DNA of 64,000 nucleotides from Caenimonas sedimenti (GCF_007833165.1 NZ_VOBQ01000004.1:124001-188000), one strand, 5' to 3'. Numbered from the stretch's first letter, positions 10,480 through 21,736 are shown. Numbers and translations are program-made. The notes: generated from the sequence alone by a model not told the origin.

Positions 10480-11984
10480 TCCCCTTCCAGCACGGCGCCG
10501 GCTTCGTTGGCGACTTCCTGCACGGCCGCGCGGAACACTTCGGCGCGGTGCGGATAGTTGCGGAACATGTCGAAGCTGGCGCAGGCCGGCGACAGCAGCA
10601 CGGCGTCGCCAGCGTGGGCACGCGCGGTGGCGCTGCGCACCGCCTCTTCCATCGTCGCGGCGTCGAGCAGCGGCACGCCAGACGATTCCAGCACGGCGCG
10701 AATGGCGGGCGCGTCGCGCCCGATCAGCACCACGGCGCGCGCGAACCGCGCCACCGGGTCGGCCAGCGGGCTGAAATCCTGGCCCTTGCCGTCGCCGCCG
10801 AGGATGACGACCAGCTTGCGCTCGGCACCCAGGCCGTGCAGGGCGGCTACCGTCGCACCCACGTTCGTGCCCTTGCTGTCGTCGAAATATTCGACGTCAT
10901 GCACCATGCCGATGGGCTCGACGCGGTGCGGTTCGCCACGGTATTCGCGCAGGCCGTAGAGCATGGGCGCGAGCTGGCAACCGGCGGCCGTGGCCAGCGC
11001 CAAAGCCGCCAGCGCGTTGACCGCGTTGTGCCGGCCGCGGATGCGCAGCGCGTCGGCCGGCATGAAGCGCTGCAAGGTGATCTCCACCTCGACGTCTTTG
11101 CGCTTGCGCTCGGTCTCGTCGGCATCGTGCGCCCGGACCAGCCAGGCCATGCCGTGCGTGACTTCCAGGCCGTAATCGCCCGGGCGCTTGGGCAGCTCGG
11201 CACCGAAGGTCACGTGGTCGCGCTGCTCGTACTTGCCGCCCTTGACGCGCACCGGCTCCGGCAGCATCTTCATCACCAAGGGGTCGTCCCGGTTCAGCAC
11301 CATCAGGCCACGTTCGCCGAACACGCGCGCCTTGGCGGCCGCGTAAGCCTCCATGGTCCCGTGCCAGTCCAGGTGATCCTGCGTCAGGTTCAGCACGGTC
11401 GCCGCCGTCGGTTCGAAGCCGGTGACGCCCTCCAGCTGGAAGCTGGACAACTCCAGCACCCACACCTGCGGCAGCGCCTCGACGTCGATCTTCTCCATCA
11501 ACGTGGCGAGCAGGCTGGGACCGATGTTGCCGGCCACCGCCACGGACTTGCCGCTGCGCTCGACCAGCTGGCCGGTGAGCGCGGTGACGGTGGTCTTGCC
11601 GTTGGTGCCGGTGACGGCGAGCACGGCGGGGTGGTAGGCCTGGCTTTCACGCAGGGAAGCGAGCGCAGCCGAGAACAGATCGAGCTCGGCGGCGACACGG
11701 ATGCCTCGTTCGCGCGCGGGGCCATCCACCGCGGCCGTTTGTGCAGGGGACAAGCCGGGGCTGCGCAACACCAGTTGCTGGCCTTCCAGCAAGGCGTCGT
11801 CGAACGCGCCTCCCACGAAGCGCGCCTCAGGCACCTGCTCCCGCAGGGTCGCCAACTGCGGCGGCTCCTCGCGCGTATCCGCCACGGTGACACGCGCGCC
11901 CTGCCGCGCGCACCAGCGCGCCATGGCCAGGCCCGAGGCGCCGCAGCCGAGCACCAGGACGTTCTGATCGTGCAGTGATTCCAT
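10470..11984 (-). CDS. murD: UDP-N-acetylmuramoyl-L-alanine--D-glutamate ligase
   Basis: MurD adds D-Glu to UDP-MurNAc-L-Ala. The 504-residue protein is somewhat longer than the E. coli enzyme (438). It has an N-terminal nucleotide-type loop [14 protein letters not shown], the P-loop GTNGKTT at 126-132, and the MurD-type [11 protein letters not shown] and [12 protein letters not shown] segments. The charged insertion [15 protein letters not shown] in the central domain accounts for part of the extra length. The start at 11984 lies 2 bases past the mraY stop. Confidence 0.97.
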   Translation of the reverse strand: MESLHDQNVLVLGCGASGLAMARWCARQGARVTVADTREEPPQLATLREQVPEARFVGGAFDDALLEGQQLVLRSPGLSPAQTAAVDGPARERGIRVAAELDLFSAALASLRESQAYHPAVLAVTGTNGKTTVTALTGQLVERSGKSVAVAGNIGPSLLATLMEKIDVEALPQVWVLELSSFQLEGVTGFEPTAATVLNLTQDHLDWHGTMEAYAAAKARVFGERGLMVLNRDDPLVMKMLPEPVRVKGGKYEQRDHVTFGAELPKRPGDYGLEVTHGMAWLVRAHDADETERKRKDVEVEITLQRFMPADALRIRGRHNAVNALAALALATAAGCQLAPMLYGLREYRGEPHRVEPIGMVHDVEYFDDSKGTNVGATVAALHGLGAERKLVVILGGDGKGQDFSPLADPVARFARAVVLIGRDAPAIRAVLESSGVPLLDAATMEEAVRSATARAHAGDAVLLSPACASFDMFRNYPHRAEVFRAAVQEVANEAGAVLEGDCR

Positions 11985-11986
11985 GC

Positions 11987-13165
11987 TCACCGCAGCTTCA
12001 AGGTAGACAGACCGACCAGGCACAAGAGCATGGTGATGATCCAGAAGCGCACCACCACCTGCGTCTCGGTCCAGCCGGACTTTTCGAAGTGGTGGTGCAG
12101 CGGCGCCATCTTCAGGATGCGCCGGCCCTCGCCGTACTTCTTCTTGGTGTACTTGAAGTACACGACCTGCGCCATGACGGAAAGCGCCTCCACCACGAAG
12201 ATCCCGCCCATGATGGCCAGCACGATCTCCTGGCGCACGATCACGGCGATGGTCCCCAGCGCGCCGCCCAGCGCCAGCGCGCCGACGTCGCCCATGAAGA
12301 CCTGGGCCGGATGCGTGTTGAACCACAGGAACGCCAGCCCGGCTCCGGCCATCGCGGCGCAGAAGATCAGCAGTTCACCGGCACCCGGGATGTAGGGGAA
12401 CAGCAGGTACTTGGAGTAGACGGCGCTGCCCGTCACATAGGCGAACACACCCAGCGCCGAGCCCACCATCACCACCGGCATGATGGCCAGGCCGTCCAGG
12501 CCGTCGGTGAGGTTCACGGCATTGCTCGCGCCCACGATGACCAGGTAGGTCATGATGACGAAGCCGAACACACCGACCGGGTACGCGACTTCCTTGAAGA
12601 AGGGAAGCCAGAGTCCCGCCTTGGGCGGCAGGTTCACGTCGAAGCCGGACATGGCCCATCGAAAGAACAGGTCCAGCACGCGCAGGTTGGAACTCTCCGA
12701 GATGCTGAACACCAGGTAGAGCGCGGCGACCAGGCCGATCACCGATTGCCAGAAGTACTTCTCGCGCGAGCGCATGCCTTCCGGGTCCTTGCGGACCACC
12801 TTGCGCCAGTCGTCGACCCAGCCGATGGCGCCGAACCCGATGGTCACGACGAGAACGATCCAGACAAAGCGGTTGCTCCAGTCGAACCACAGCAGGGTCG
12901 CCGCGGCGATCGACAGGAGGATGAGCACGCCCCCCATGGTGGGCGTGCCGCTTTTCTTCAGGTGCGTCTGCAAGCCGTAGCCGCGCACCGGCTGGCCGAT
13001 CTTGAGTTCGGCCAGGCGCCGGATCACCCAGGGCCCGGCCAGCAGGCCGATCAGGAGCGCGGTCATCGCGGCCATGACGGCGCGAAACGTGAGGTACTGC
13101 ACCACGCGCAGGAAGCCCCACTCGGGGCCAAGTGTCTGCAGCCAGGCGGCAAGGCTAACCAGCAT
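11987..13165 (-). CDS. mraY: Phospho-MurNAc-pentapeptide translocase MraY
   Basis: MraY is the polytopic membrane enzyme that forms lipid I from UDP-MurNAc-pentapeptide and undecaprenyl phosphate. The 392-residue protein has about ten helices. Motifs include the [13 protein letters not shown] region near residue 70, [10 protein letters not shown], the [15 protein letters not shown] aspartate loop and [18 protein letters not shown]. The start at 13165 overlaps the murF end by 11 bases. Confidence 0.98.
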   Translation of the reverse strand: MLVSLAAWLQTLGPEWGFLRVVQYLTFRAVMAAMTALLIGLLAGPWVIRRLAELKIGQPVRGYGLQTHLKKSGTPTMGGVLILLSIAAATLLWFDWSNRFVWIVLVVTIGFGAIGWVDDWRKVVRKDPEGMRSREKYFWQSVIGLVAALYLVFSISESSNLRVLDLFFRWAMSGFDVNLPPKAGLWLPFFKEVAYPVGVFGFVIMTYLVIVGASNAVNLTDGLDGLAIMPVVMVGSALGVFAYVTGSAVYSKYLLFPYIPGAGELLIFCAAMAGAGLAFLWFNTHPAQVFMGDVGALALGGALGTIAVIVRQEIVLAIMGGIFVVEALSVMAQVVYFKYTKKKYGEGRRILKMAPLHHHFEKSGWTETQVVVRFWIITMLLCLVGLSTLKLR

Positions 13166-14540
13166 GCGTGGCCCCCTGCTTCGTGTGCGACGTGATGGCC
13201 TCGACCACCCTTTCCATCTTCATGAACCGCGATCCCTTCACCAGCACGCTGTGCGTGGCCGGCAGCGCCGCGAGCACCGCGGCGTTCAATTCGTCGATGC
13301 CGGCGAAGTGGCGGCCACCCATCCCGGCCGCCTGCTCCCCCAGCGTGTAGAGCTGTTCGATGCCGCGCTCGCGGGCGTAGTCGCCCACCTCGGCGTGGAA
13401 CTGCGGCCCCTGGTCGCCGACCTCGCCCATGTCTCCCAGGACCAGCAGGCGCGGCCCCGGCAGCTCGGCCAGCACGTCGATGGCGGCGCGAGCCGAGTCG
13501 GGATTGGCGTTGTAGGTGTCGTCGACCAGCGTCAGCGTGCGTCCGGCCAGCGTGACGGCCAGGGCGCGCGACCGGCCCTTGACCGGCTCGAACGCCTCGA
13601 GGCCGCGCGCCACCGCGTCCAGCGGCGCGCCGGCGGCCACCGCGCAGGCGGTGGCGGCGAGCGCGTTGCGCACGTTGTGGCGGCCGGCGATATGGAGTCG
13701 GAAAGCCACTGCGCCGGCGGGCGTTTCCGCCCGCACGTCCCAGTGCCCCTCTCGCCATTCAGACCCGGCCAGAACGATGTCGGCGCTGCCGGGCCGGGCC
13801 GCGTCGCTGAAAGTCATGCAGGGCCGGGCCCCGGCGAGGCCGGTCCACAAGCCCGTGAATTCGTCATTCGCGGGAAACACCGCTACGCCCGTCGGGCCCA
13901 GGGCCGCGAACACGCTGCCGTTCTCGCGCGCCACCGCTTCCACGGTGGCCATGAATTCCTGGTGCTCGCGCTGCGCGTTGTTGACGAGCGCCACCGTTGG
14001 CCGCGAGATGCCCGCGAGGTAGCCGATCTCGCCCGGATGGTTCATGCCCAGCTCGAGCACCGCGACACGATGCGCCGCACGCAGGCGCAGCAGCGTGAGC
14101 GGCAGCCCGATGTCGTTGTTCAGGTTGCCGACAGTGGCGAGATGGGCGTCTGGCTGCCAGGCGCGCAGGATCGCGGCGACCATCTGCGTCACCGTTGTCT
14201 TGCCGTTGCTGCCGGTGACGGCCACCAGCGGCAGCTGGAACTGCTGGCGCCAGGCGTGCGCCAGCTGGCCGAGGGCGGCCTTGCTGTCATCGACCTCGAT
14301 GCCGTGGAAGCCGGCCGGGATGCGCCCCGGGTGCGCGAGCGCCGCGGCGGCGCCTTTGGATTGCGCATCGGCGATGAAGTCGTTGGCGTCGAAGCGCTCA
14401 CCCTTCAGCGCGACGAAGAGATCGCCCGGCGCCAGGGTGCGTGTGTCGGAGTGCACGCGTTGCACGGCGAGACCGCCATCGCCGACGAGGCGCCCGCCCA
14501 GCCAGGCGGCGGCTTCGTGCAGCGTGAACATGCTGTTCAT
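13155..14540 (-). CDS. murF: UDP-MurNAc-tripeptide--D-Ala-D-Ala ligase
   Basis: MurF joins D-Ala-D-Ala to the UDP-MurNAc-tripeptide. The 461-residue protein has the ATP loop TGSNGKTT near residues 109-116, [10 protein letters not shown] (typical of MurF), [14 protein letters not shown] and [10 protein letters not shown]. The start at 14540 ([11 protein letters not shown]) overlaps the murE stop (ATGA). An alternative Met three residues later is possible. Confidence 0.97.
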   Translation of the reverse strand: MNSMFTLHEAAAWLGGRLVGDGGLAVQRVHSDTRTLAPGDLFVALKGERFDANDFIADAQSKGAAAALAHPGRIPAGFHGIEVDDSKAALGQLAHAWRQQFQLPLVAVTGSNGKTTVTQMVAAILRAWQPDAHLATVGNLNNDIGLPLTLLRLRAAHRVAVLELGMNHPGEIGYLAGISRPTVALVNNAQREHQEFMATVEAVARENGSVFAALGPTGVAVFPANDEFTGLWTGLAGARPCMTFSDAARPGSADIVLAGSEWREGHWDVRAETPAGAVAFRLHIAGRHNVRNALAATACAVAAGAPLDAVARGLEAFEPVKGRSRALAVTLAGRTLTLVDDTYNANPDSARAAIDVLAELPGPRLLVLGDMGEVGDQGPQFHAEVGDYARERGIEQLYTLGEQAAGMGGRHFAGIDELNAAVLAALPATHSVLVKGSRFMKMERVVEAITSHTKQGATHAG

Positions 14541-16021
14541 GCGGCGGCCCTCCGCTGCAAGGCTTCCAGGGCATGCGCCTGGTCGGAGAACGGGTGCTTC
14601 ACCCCAGCGATCTCCTGGTAGTCCTCGTGGCCCTTGCCCGCAATGAGCACCACGTCCCGCGCATCGGCCACGGCCACCGTCTCGGCGATCGCCCGGGCCC
14701 GGTCGGTCTGCACTTCCACGCACTCCGCGTGCGAGAGACCGAGCAGCACCTGGCTGATGATCGCCTCGGCCTTTTCGGTGCGCGGGTTGTCGCTGGTCAC
14801 CACGACACGGTCGGCGTTCTTCTCGGCCACGGCCGCCATCAGTGGCCGCTTCATCGGATCCCGGTCGCCGCCGCAGCCGAAGATGCACCAGAGCTTGCCG
14901 CCCCGCTGCTGGGCGAGCGGACGCAGCGCCTGCAAGCCCTTGTCCAGCGCATCGGGTGTGTGGGCGTAGTCGACGGCCACCAGCGGCTTGCCGGGCACGT
15001 TCAGGCGCTCCATGCGGCCGGGCACCGGCAGCAGGTCACGGCAGGCCGTGACGGCATCGGCCAGCGCCACGCCCAGGGCCCGCATCCCGCCCAGCACGCC
15101 GAGCAGGTTGGAGACGTTGTACTGGCCGATCAACTGCGTCTGCAGCACATGGCGCTCGCCGCCTTCGACCACTTCGAAGCGCAGGCCTTCATCGCTGTAG
15201 CCGATGTCGTGCGCGACCAGCCGGGCCTCGCGCACGCAGGAATAGGTCCACAGCGCGATCGGCGAGCCTTCCAGCTGCGCCTGCAGGTCACGCCCCTTCT
15301 CATCGTCGAGGTTGATCACGGCCGCCCGCAGGCCGGGCCAGCGGAACAGCTCCGCCTTCGCCTGCCAGTAGGCTTCCATCGAACCGTGATAGTCCAGGTG
15401 GTCCTGCGTGAAGTTGGTGAACAGGGCCACGTGCACCTGGGTGCCGTCCATGCGCCGCTCGACGATGCCGACCGACGAAGCCTCGATGGCGCAGGCCTTC
15501 ACGCCTTCGTCGACGAAGCGGCGGAACTGGCCTTGCAGCAGGACCGGGTCCGGCGTGGTGAGCCCGGTGGAGACGACGTGCGGCGGCCGGCCCGTGCCCA
15601 GCGTGCCGATCAGCCCGCAGGGGATCGCCTGCGCGCCGGGCAACTGCGAAAGCGCCTGCGCCAGCCACCAGGCGGTGGAGGTCTTGCCGTTGGTCCCCGT
15701 CGCGGCGAGCACGTCCAGCTGCGTGGTCGGCTGATCGAAGTACAGCGCGGCGATCGGGCCGGTCGCGGCTTTGAGGCCGGCATAGGTCGCGATGGCGTCG
15801 CCGTCGAAGTCGAAAGCCTCCACACCGGACTGCTCCACCAGGCAGGCCTGGGCGCCCTGCTGAAGCGCGGCCTGCACGAACTTGCGGCCATCCGTGGCCG
15901 CGCCCGGCCAGGCGATGAAGCCGTCGCCCGCGCCCACCTTGCGGCTGTCGCAGGAGATCGTGCCGGTGACCCGGCTGCGCAGCCATTGCGACGCTTCCTC
16001 GGGCGTGTGGAGCGCGCGCAT
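14537..16021 (-). CDS. murE: UDP-MurNAc-dipeptide--meso-diaminopimelate ligase
   Basis: MurE adds the third stem-peptide residue. The 494-residue protein carries the P-loop GTNGKTST at 109-116 and the DNPRTEKAE box. The DNPR motif is the known marker of meso-diaminopimelate specificity rather than lysine, as expected for a Gram-negative wall. Its ATG shares one base with the ftsI stop (TGATG), the tightest junction in the operon. Confidence 0.97.
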   Translation of the reverse strand: MRALHTPEEASQWLRSRVTGTISCDSRKVGAGDGFIAWPGAATDGRKFVQAALQQGAQACLVEQSGVEAFDFDGDAIATYAGLKAATGPIAALYFDQPTTQLDVLAATGTNGKTSTAWWLAQALSQLPGAQAIPCGLIGTLGTGRPPHVVSTGLTTPDPVLLQGQFRRFVDEGVKACAIEASSVGIVERRMDGTQVHVALFTNFTQDHLDYHGSMEAYWQAKAELFRWPGLRAAVINLDDEKGRDLQAQLEGSPIALWTYSCVREARLVAHDIGYSDEGLRFEVVEGGERHVLQTQLIGQYNVSNLLGVLGGMRALGVALADAVTACRDLLPVPGRMERLNVPGKPLVAVDYAHTPDALDKGLQALRPLAQQRGGKLWCIFGCGGDRDPMKRPLMAAVAEKNADRVVVTSDNPRTEKAEAIISQVLLGLSHAECVEVQTDRARAIAETVAVADARDVVLIAGKGHEDYQEIAGVKHPFSDQAHALEALQRRAAA

Positions 16022-17760
16022 CAGAACGATTCCTCCACGGCCCGCACGACGATCTGCGGCTTCACGTTCATGTCCGGCTGCACGCCCAGCATGCGCAGGC
16101 TCTGCTGCACCGTTGCACTGAAGACCGGCGCGGCCACGTCCCCGCCGAAATAGCGGCCCGCGCTGGGTTCATCGATCATCACGGCGACGACGATGCGCGG
16201 CTTTTCGACCGGCGCCAGGCCCACGAAGAAGCCGCGGTACTTCTTGTCGGCGTAGCCCTTGCCTTCCTGCTTGTGCGCCGTGCCGGTCTTGCCGCCCACC
16301 GAGTAGCCCATGGTCTGCGCCTTGGGCGCCGTCCCACCCGACTGCGTGGCCATGTGCAGCATCTGGCGGACTTCCTGCGCGGTGCCCGCCTGCAGGACGC
16401 GCAAGCCGGCGGCCTGGCCGTCCGATTTGAGCAAGGTGACCGGGACCAGTTCGCCGTCGCGCGCGAACACGCTGTAGGCCCGCGCCAGCTGGAACAGGCT
16501 GGCCGACAGGCCATACCCATAACTCATGGTCGCCTGCTCGATCGGCCGCCAGGTCTTGTGCGCGCGCAGCTTGCCGCTGACCGTGCCGGGGAAGGGCAGC
16601 TGCGGCCGCTGGCCGAAGCCCACCTGGCTGTACATCTCCCACATCTCGCGCGGCTGCATCTGCATCGCCAGCTTGACGGTGCCGACGTTGCTGGACTTCT
16701 GGATGATCTGCGCCACCGTGAGCACGCCATGCGGATGCGCATCGCTGATGGTGGAGCCGCCGATGGTCAGGCGGCCGGGCGCGGTCTGGATCGGCGTCTG
16801 CGGCTGGACCATGCCTTTTTCCAGCGCGAGCGCGGCGATGAAGGGCTTCATGGTGGAGCCCGGCTCGAAGGTGTCCGTCAGGGCGCGGTTGCGCAGCTGC
16901 GCCCCGCTCAGGTTCTGCCGGTTGCCCGGCGTGTAGCTCGGGTAGTTGGCGAGCGCCAGCACCTCGCCGCTCTGGACGTCCAGCACGACGACACTGCCCG
17001 CCTTGGCCTTGTTCTCCAGCACGGCATCGCGCAGCTTCTGGTACGCGAAGAACTGCACCTTGCTGTCGATGGACAGCTGCAGGTCCTTGCCGTCCACCGG
17101 CGGCACCTGCTCGCCCACGTCCTCGACGATGCGGCCGAGACGGTCCTTGATGACGCGGCGCGAGCCGGCGCGGCCCGCCAGGTCCTTGTCGAACGCGAGC
17201 TCCACGCCTTCCTGGCCGTGGTCCTCGACGCTGGTGAAGCCGACGACGTGCGCGGCCGCCTCGCCTTCCGGATACTGGCGCCGGTATTCCTTGCGCTGGT
17301 AGACGCCCTTGATGTCCAGCGATGTGATCTGCCGCGCCACCGATTCGTCGACCTGGCGCTTGAGCCACACGAAGTTGCGGTCCTCGTCCTCCAGCTTCTT
17401 CATCAGCTCTGGCAGCGGCATCTGCAGCAGCTTGGCCAGCGCGGCCAGCTTGGTCTTGTCGCGCTCCACGTCTTCCGGAATGGCCCAGATGCTGGGCACC
17501 GGCACGCTGGTGGCCAGCAGCAGCCCATTGCGGTCGAAGATGCGGCCGCGGTTGGCCGGCAGCTCCAGCGTGCGGGCGAAGCGCACCTCGCCCTGCTTGC
17601 GGTAGAAGTCGTTGCCGAACACCTGGACCCAGGCCGCGCGGCCAGCCAGCCCCAGGAAAGCGAGGGCGATGCCCGCGACGATGAGCTTGCTGCGCCAGAC
17701 CGGCGTGCGGCTGGCCAGCAACGGGCTGGACGCGTAGGCCAGTGCCTTGTTGTGCCTCAT
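16021..17760 (-). CDS. ftsI: Peptidoglycan D,D-transpeptidase FtsI (PBP3)
   Basis: The septal class B penicillin-binding protein that crosslinks new peptidoglycan together with FtsW. The 579-residue protein has one N-terminal membrane helix (about 24-45) and a pedestal domain with NRGRIFDRNG. The transpeptidase active site is STMK with Ser302, followed by the SSN motif (KSSNVGT) and KTGT with Lys491. The ATG at 17760 overlaps the ftsL stop by four bases. Confidence 0.98.
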   Translation of the reverse strand: MRHNKALAYASSPLLASRTPVWRSKLIVAGIALAFLGLAGRAAWVQVFGNDFYRKQGEVRFARTLELPANRGRIFDRNGLLLATSVPVPSIWAIPEDVERDKTKLAALAKLLQMPLPELMKKLEDEDRNFVWLKRQVDESVARQITSLDIKGVYQRKEYRRQYPEGEAAAHVVGFTSVEDHGQEGVELAFDKDLAGRAGSRRVIKDRLGRIVEDVGEQVPPVDGKDLQLSIDSKVQFFAYQKLRDAVLENKAKAGSVVVLDVQSGEVLALANYPSYTPGNRQNLSGAQLRNRALTDTFEPGSTMKPFIAALALEKGMVQPQTPIQTAPGRLTIGGSTISDAHPHGVLTVAQIIQKSSNVGTVKLAMQMQPREMWEMYSQVGFGQRPQLPFPGTVSGKLRAHKTWRPIEQATMSYGYGLSASLFQLARAYSVFARDGELVPVTLLKSDGQAAGLRVLQAGTAQEVRQMLHMATQSGGTAPKAQTMGYSVGGKTGTAHKQEGKGYADKKYRGFFVGLAPVEKPRIVVAVMIDEPSAGRYFGGDVAAPVFSATVQQSLRMLGVQPDMNVKPQIVVRAVEESF

Positions 17761-18044
17761 TGCGCCACTCCGGCGGGCGTGCCCTTGAGCGTGACGTACT
17801 GCGTGATCGCCGGCGTGGCGGCGCGCATGTGCAGCTGCTCGCGCGCAAGCTTCTCCACCCGGCCGGCCGTGGCCTGCGCGCGCTTTTCCACCTGCAACCG
17901 CTCGTGTTCCACCTCGAGCTTGCGGACCTCGTTCTGCACCTTCTCGATCTCGGTGTAGAGGCGGCGTGATTCGTATTGCACGCGGACAAGGTAGAGCGCG
18001 CTGGCGATGACCGCTGCAAGAAGGACGAGGTTCAGGCGCGTCAT
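17757..18044 (-). CDS. ftsL: Cell division protein FtsL
   Basis: FtsL is a small bitopic divisome protein that pairs with FtsB and FtsQ and helps activate FtsWI. The 95-residue protein has a single membrane helix (about 5-22) followed by a periplasmic coiled coil rich in heptad leucines and charged residues ([21 protein letters not shown]). The gene is identified by position between rsmH and ftsI, size and topology. The start overlaps the rsmH stop (ATGA). Confidence 0.93.
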   Translation of the reverse strand: MTRLNLVLLAAVIASALYLVRVQYESRRLYTEIEKVQNEVRKLEVEHERLQVEKRAQATAGRVEKLAREQLHMRAATPAITQYVTLKGTPAGVAQ

Positions 18045-18958
18045 GCCGCCACCTCCGTCCGCTCGGCGACCCGCATGACCGCGCTGCGGGCCCGCGGGTT
18101 GGCCCGCACCTCATCGTCGGACGGCTTCACACGGCCCAGCGATTTCAGCCTCATCGGCTTCGGCGGCGCGAACGGCGCGCGCCGGTCCACCTCATCGCGC
18201 GAGTGCTTCGCGATGAATTGCTTGACGATCCGGTCTTCCAGCGAATGGAAGCTGATCACGACAAGCCGGCCGGTGGGTGCGAGCACGTCCAAGCTGGCCT
18301 CTAGCGCCTCTTGCAGCTCTTCAAGCTCGGCGTTGACGAAAATCCGAAGAGCCTGAAATGTGCGCGTTGCAGGGTCCTGGCCCGGCTCGCGGGTTTTGAC
18401 CGTACGAGCCACGAGTTCGGCCAGTTCCCGGGTGGATGCAAGAGGGCCCCGTTCCTGTCGGCGAGCATCAATCGCCTTTGCAATCTGAAGAGCAAACCGT
18501 TCTTCGCCATAGTCACGAATCACCTCCCTCATTTGCTCCACCGGGGCGGTGGCCAGCCATTGCGCCGCGCTCTGGCCGCGCGTGGTGTCCATGCGCATGT
18601 CGAGCGGTCCGTCGTTGCGAAAGGAGAAGCCGCGCGCCGGGTTGTCGATCTGCGGCGAGCTCACCCCGATGTCCATCAGCACGCCCGCGGCGCTGGCCGG
18701 CGGCAGCTCGCCCAGGTCGCGAAAGGCCGCGTGCCGGATCGAGAAGCGTGCATCGGCGATCTGCGCCGCCGCGGCGACAGCTTCCAGGTCCTTGTCGAAG
18801 GCGATCAGGCGGCCCGCAGGCGCCAGGCGCGAGAGGATCAGGCGCGAGTGCCCGCCGCGCCCGAAGGTGGCGTCGACGTAGGTTGCATCCGGCTTGGTGA
18901 GGAGAGCGGTGACTGCTTCGTTCAACAAGACGGTGGTGTGTTGCCATGTGGGTTCCAC
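18041..18958 (-). CDS. rsmH: 16S rRNA (cytosine-1402 N4)-methyltransferase RsmH
   Basis: RsmH (MraW) is the SAM-dependent enzyme that N4-methylates C1402 of 16S rRNA. The 305-residue protein begins with the conserved [14 protein letters not shown]. It has the SAM site [15 protein letters not shown] near residues 27-41, plus [10 protein letters not shown] and a C-terminal [14 protein letters not shown]. It lies 9 bases past the mraZ stop. Confidence 0.97.
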   Translation of the reverse strand: MEPTWQHTTVLLNEAVTALLTKPDATYVDATFGRGGHSRLILSRLAPAGRLIAFDKDLEAVAAAAQIADARFSIRHAAFRDLGELPPASAAGVLMDIGVSSPQIDNPARGFSFRNDGPLDMRMDTTRGQSAAQWLATAPVEQMREVIRDYGEERFALQIAKAIDARRQERGPLASTRELAELVARTVKTREPGQDPATRTFQALRIFVNAELEELQEALEASLDVLAPTGRLVVISFHSLEDRIVKQFIAKHSRDEVDRRAPFAPPKPMRLKSLGRVKPSDDEVRANPRARSAVMRVAERTEVAA

Positions 18959-18967
18959 CGCCTGCTC

Positions 18968-19396
18968 TCAAAAAGAAAATTCCTTGAAGACATCGGGCAT
19001 GTCCCCGCGCAAGGCCTCGGCCTCCTTGGCCTCGTACATCGCCTTGTCCCAGAGCTCGAAGTGGTTGCCCATCCCCAGCAGCATCGTGTCGCGCTCGATG
19101 CCCGCGGCGGCCCGCAATTCCGGTGAGACCAGGACGCGTCCGGTGCCGTCGAGTTCGACGTCCATCGCGTTGCCCAGGAAGATTCTCTTCCACCACTGCG
19201 CGGCCATGGGGAGCTCGGAGAGCCGTTGACGAAATGTTTCCCACTCCGGCCGCGGAAAAATCATCAGGCAGCCATGGGGATGGCGCGTGATGGTCAGCAG
19301 GTTGGCGGCCGTGGCGCTCAGCACGTCACGATGCCGGGTCGGCATGGAGAGCCGCCCCTTCCCATCGAGACTCAGCGATGATGCGCCCTGGAACAC
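18968..19396 (-). CDS. mraZ: Division/cell wall cluster repressor MraZ
   Basis: MraZ is a swapped-hairpin AbrB-fold DNA-binding protein that represses the dcw operon. The 142-residue protein has the two repeats expected, with [15 protein letters not shown] near the N-terminus and [18 protein letters not shown] about 65 residues later. It is the first gene of the cluster, and its upstream region holds GTGG-type boxes suited to autoregulation. Confidence 0.97.
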   Translation of the reverse strand: MFQGASSLSLDGKGRLSMPTRHRDVLSATAANLLTITRHPHGCLMIFPRPEWETFRQRLSELPMAAQWWKRIFLGNAMDVELDGTGRVLVSPELRAAAGIERDTMLLGMGNHFELWDKAMYEAKEAEALRGDMPDVFKEFSF

Positions 19397-19441
19397 CTGT
19401 GTAAGCCCTTGCTACGTTGAATCGGCAACAGGCGGAAAGCC

Positions 19442-19460
19442 AGCCCACTTTCCGCCACTT
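19442..19460 (-). promoter_or_regulatory. Putative MraZ-binding boxes
   Basis: On the minus strand the sequence reads AAGTGGCGGAAAGTGGGCTG. It contains two GTGG cores 10 bases apart, the spacing known for MraZ operators. It lies 46-64 bases upstream of the mraZ ATG and just downstream of the candidate promoter, fitting autorepression of the operon. Confidence 0.6.
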
Positions 19461-19476
19461 AATTGCACTTTTTTGC

Positions 19477-19504
19477 ACTGTAGCAGGAAAACTCAGCCGC
19501 GCAA
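19477..19504 (-). promoter_or_regulatory. Candidate promoter of the mraZ/dcw operon
   Basis: A sigma70-like pair on the minus strand: -35 TTGCGC (19499-19504) and -10 TACAGT (19477-19482) with a 16-base spacer. It would start transcription just upstream of the MraZ boxes. The rest of the gap between hslU and mraZ (19397-19690) shows no other gene. Confidence 0.4.
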
Positions 19505-19690
19505 GCGTGGAGCTGCGGAGCTTTTCACAATGGAATCAACAACTTAGCGCTGTTTTTTCACACAGTATGCGAAGGAAAAGGTGTTCTAAAGCAAGCACTT
19601 ACGCCGCGCTCTGAAAGTAGTGCGTGAAACTCAGGCGCGATGTAAGGAGCTGTTCGCCCTGCGGGGCGGGCGCCACTCAGCAGTTGGAGC

Positions 19691-21001
19691 TCAGAGGATG
19701 TAGCGCGACAGGTCTTCGTCGCGGCTGAGCTCGGCGAGGCGGGAATCGACCATGGCGGCGTCGATGGTGACGGTCTGACCGTCGAGCTTGGCGGCATCGA
19801 AACTGACTTCGTCTAGCAGCCGCTCCATCACCGTCGACAGCCTGCGTGCCCCGATGTTTTCGGTCCGCTCGTTGACCTCGTAGGCGATCTGGGCCAGCCG
19901 GGTGATGCCGTCGGGCTGGAACGCGAGGGTCACACCCTCGGTCTGCAGCAAAGCCTGGTACTGCTTCACCAGCGACGCATGGGTCTGCGTGAGGATGGCC
20001 TCGAAATCCTGCACGGTAAGCGATTGCAGTTCCACGCGGATCGGCAAACGGCCCTGCAGTTCAGGGATCAGGTCACTGGGCTTGGAAAGGTGGAAGGCGC
20101 CGCTCGCGATGAAGAGGATGTGATCGGTCTTGATGGGGCCGTACTTCGTCGAAACCGTCGTGCCCTCCACCAACGGGAGCAAGTCGCGTTGCACGCCCTG
20201 GCGCGACACTTCGGCGCCGCTGGCGCCATCGCCGCGTGACGCGACCTTGTCGATTTCATCGATGAACACGATGCCGTTCTGTTCGGCATTGGCGATGGCC
20301 TGCGCACGGATCTCATCCTCGTTCACCAGGCCCGCGGCTTCCTCCTCGACCAGCAGCTTCATCGCCTCGCCGATCTTCAGCTTGCGTGCCTTGCGCCGGC
20401 CCTGGCCGAACTGGCTGAACATGCCGCGCAGCTGCTCGGTCATCTCTTCCATGCCAGGCGGCGTCATGATCTCCATGGACGGTTTGGGTTCGGCCAGGTC
20501 GATCTCGATGTCCTTGTCGTTGAGCGAGCCTTCCCGCAGCTTCTTGCGGAACACCTGCCGCGCCGTGCTGTCCGCCGCGACTTCGTCGCCGCGCGCCGCC
20601 GGCACCAACGCGTTCAGGATGCGTTCTTCCGCCGCATCCTCGGCCCGTGTGCGCACCTTGCGCATCTCGGCCACGCGGGTCTGCTTCACGGCCATCTCGG
20701 CCAGGTCCCGGATGATGGAGTCGACGTCCTTGCCGACATAGCCGACCTCGGTGAACTTGGTCGCCTCCACCTTGATGAAGGGTGCATCGGCCAGTTTGGC
20801 GAGACGCCGGGCGATCTCGGTCTTGCCCACGCCGGTGGGGCCGATCATCAGGATGTTCTTGGGCGTGATCTCGGGCCGCAGCTTCTCGTCGACCTGCATC
20901 CGGCGCCAGCGGTTGCGCAGCGCAATGGCCACGGCGCGCTTGGCGTCCTTCTGGCCGACGATGTGACGGTCGAGTTCGGAGACGATCTCCTGCGGGGTCA
21001 T
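19691..21001 (-). CDS. hslU: HslU unfoldase ATPase subunit
   Basis: HslU (ClpY) is the AAA+ unfoldase that feeds substrates to the HslV peptidase. The 436-residue protein has the Walker A site GPTGVGKT at residues 54-61, Walker [11 protein letters not shown], and sensor [10 protein letters not shown] near the C-terminus. The C-terminal tail [10 protein letters not shown] is the conserved peptide that docks into HslV. The start at 21001 ([17 protein letters not shown]) is the family norm. It lies 11 bases past hslV in the same operon. Confidence 0.97.
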   Translation of the reverse strand: MTPQEIVSELDRHIVGQKDAKRAVAIALRNRWRRMQVDEKLRPEITPKNILMIGPTGVGKTEIARRLAKLADAPFIKVEATKFTEVGYVGKDVDSIIRDLAEMAVKQTRVAEMRKVRTRAEDAAEERILNALVPAARGDEVAADSTARQVFRKKLREGSLNDKDIEIDLAEPKPSMEIMTPPGMEEMTEQLRGMFSQFGQGRRKARKLKIGEAMKLLVEEEAAGLVNEDEIRAQAIANAEQNGIVFIDEIDKVASRGDGASGAEVSRQGVQRDLLPLVEGTTVSTKYGPIKTDHILFIASGAFHLSKPSDLIPELQGRLPIRVELQSLTVQDFEAILTQTHASLVKQYQALLQTEGVTLAFQPDGITRLAQIAYEVNERTENIGARRLSTVMERLLDEVSFDAAKLDGQTVTIDAAMVDSRLAELSRDEDLSRYIL

Positions 21002-21012
21002 GCTGCCTGCGG

Positions 21013-21564
21013 TCACTCGAGCACCTCGATCGTGTGGTGCATGTTCGTATAGATGCACAGCTCGCCCGCGATCTCGAGCGACTTCTTCACGATGTCGCGC
21101 GCACTCAGCTCGGTGTTGTCCAGCAAGGCCTTGGCCGAGGCCTGCGCGTAGGCTCCGCCGGATCCGATGGCGATGATGCCGTGCTCGGGCTCCAGCACGT
21201 CGCCATTGCCGGTGATGATGAGCGAGGCGTCCTTGTCGGCCACCGCCAGCATGGCTTCGAGCTTGCGCAGCACACGGTCGGTGCGCCAGTCCTTGGTGAG
21301 TTCGATGGCCGCACGCACCAGGTGACCCTGGTGCTTCTCGAGCTTGCCTTCGAAGCGTTCGAACAGCGTGAAGGCGTCGGCCGTCGCGCCCGCGAACCCC
21401 GCCAGGACCTTGTCGTGATGCAGCTTGCGCACCTTGCGGGCCGAGCCCTTGACGACGATGTGGCCCAGGGTCACCTGCCCGTCGCCGCCGATCGCCACTT
21501 CCCAGGCGCCGGCCGCGTTCTTGCGCCGCACGCTGACGATGGTGGTGCCGTGAAACTGTTCCAT
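21013..21564 (-). CDS. hslV: HslV proteasome-like peptidase subunit
   Basis: HslV (ClpQ) is an N-terminal-nucleophile threonine peptidase. The 183-residue protein begins [14 protein letters not shown]; processing would expose Thr7 as catalytic nucleophile, with the downstream [16 protein letters not shown] and [14 protein letters not shown] stretches typical of the family. The ATG at 21564 is preferred over longer frames because it places the conserved threonine near the N-terminus. No clear Shine-Dalgarno was seen. Confidence 0.96.
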   Translation of the reverse strand: MEQFHGTTIVSVRRKNAAGAWEVAIGGDGQVTLGHIVVKGSARKVRKLHHDKVLAGFAGATADAFTLFERFEGKLEKHQGHLVRAAIELTKDWRTDRVLRKLEAMLAVADKDASLIITGNGDVLEPEHGIIAIGSGGAYAQASAKALLDNTELSARDIVKKSLEIAGELCIYTNMHHTIEVLE

Positions 21565-21697
21565 AGAAAGAGAAGATTGAGGCCTGCCGGGGATTTTGCA
21601 ACCGCTAGCGGCACCAGACCGCGCGGAATAACATGCAGCGCGGTCTCCATGGTGGCGAGGATCCGGCTTCGCCGGTCCTCGTCGCACTGATCAGAAC

Positions 21698-21730
21698 CAC
21701 TCGAAAAAGTGCGCAGCACTTTTTCGAGTG
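21698..21730. terminator. Perfect 15-bp hairpin terminator
   Basis: CACTCGAAAAAGTGC and its exact reverse complement flank a 3-base loop. The internal A and T runs give a U-tract on either strand. It begins 7 bases past the stop of the STAS-domain gene, so it most likely terminates that minus-strand transcript ahead of hslV. Confidence 0.8.
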
Positions 21731-21736
21731 AAGAGC

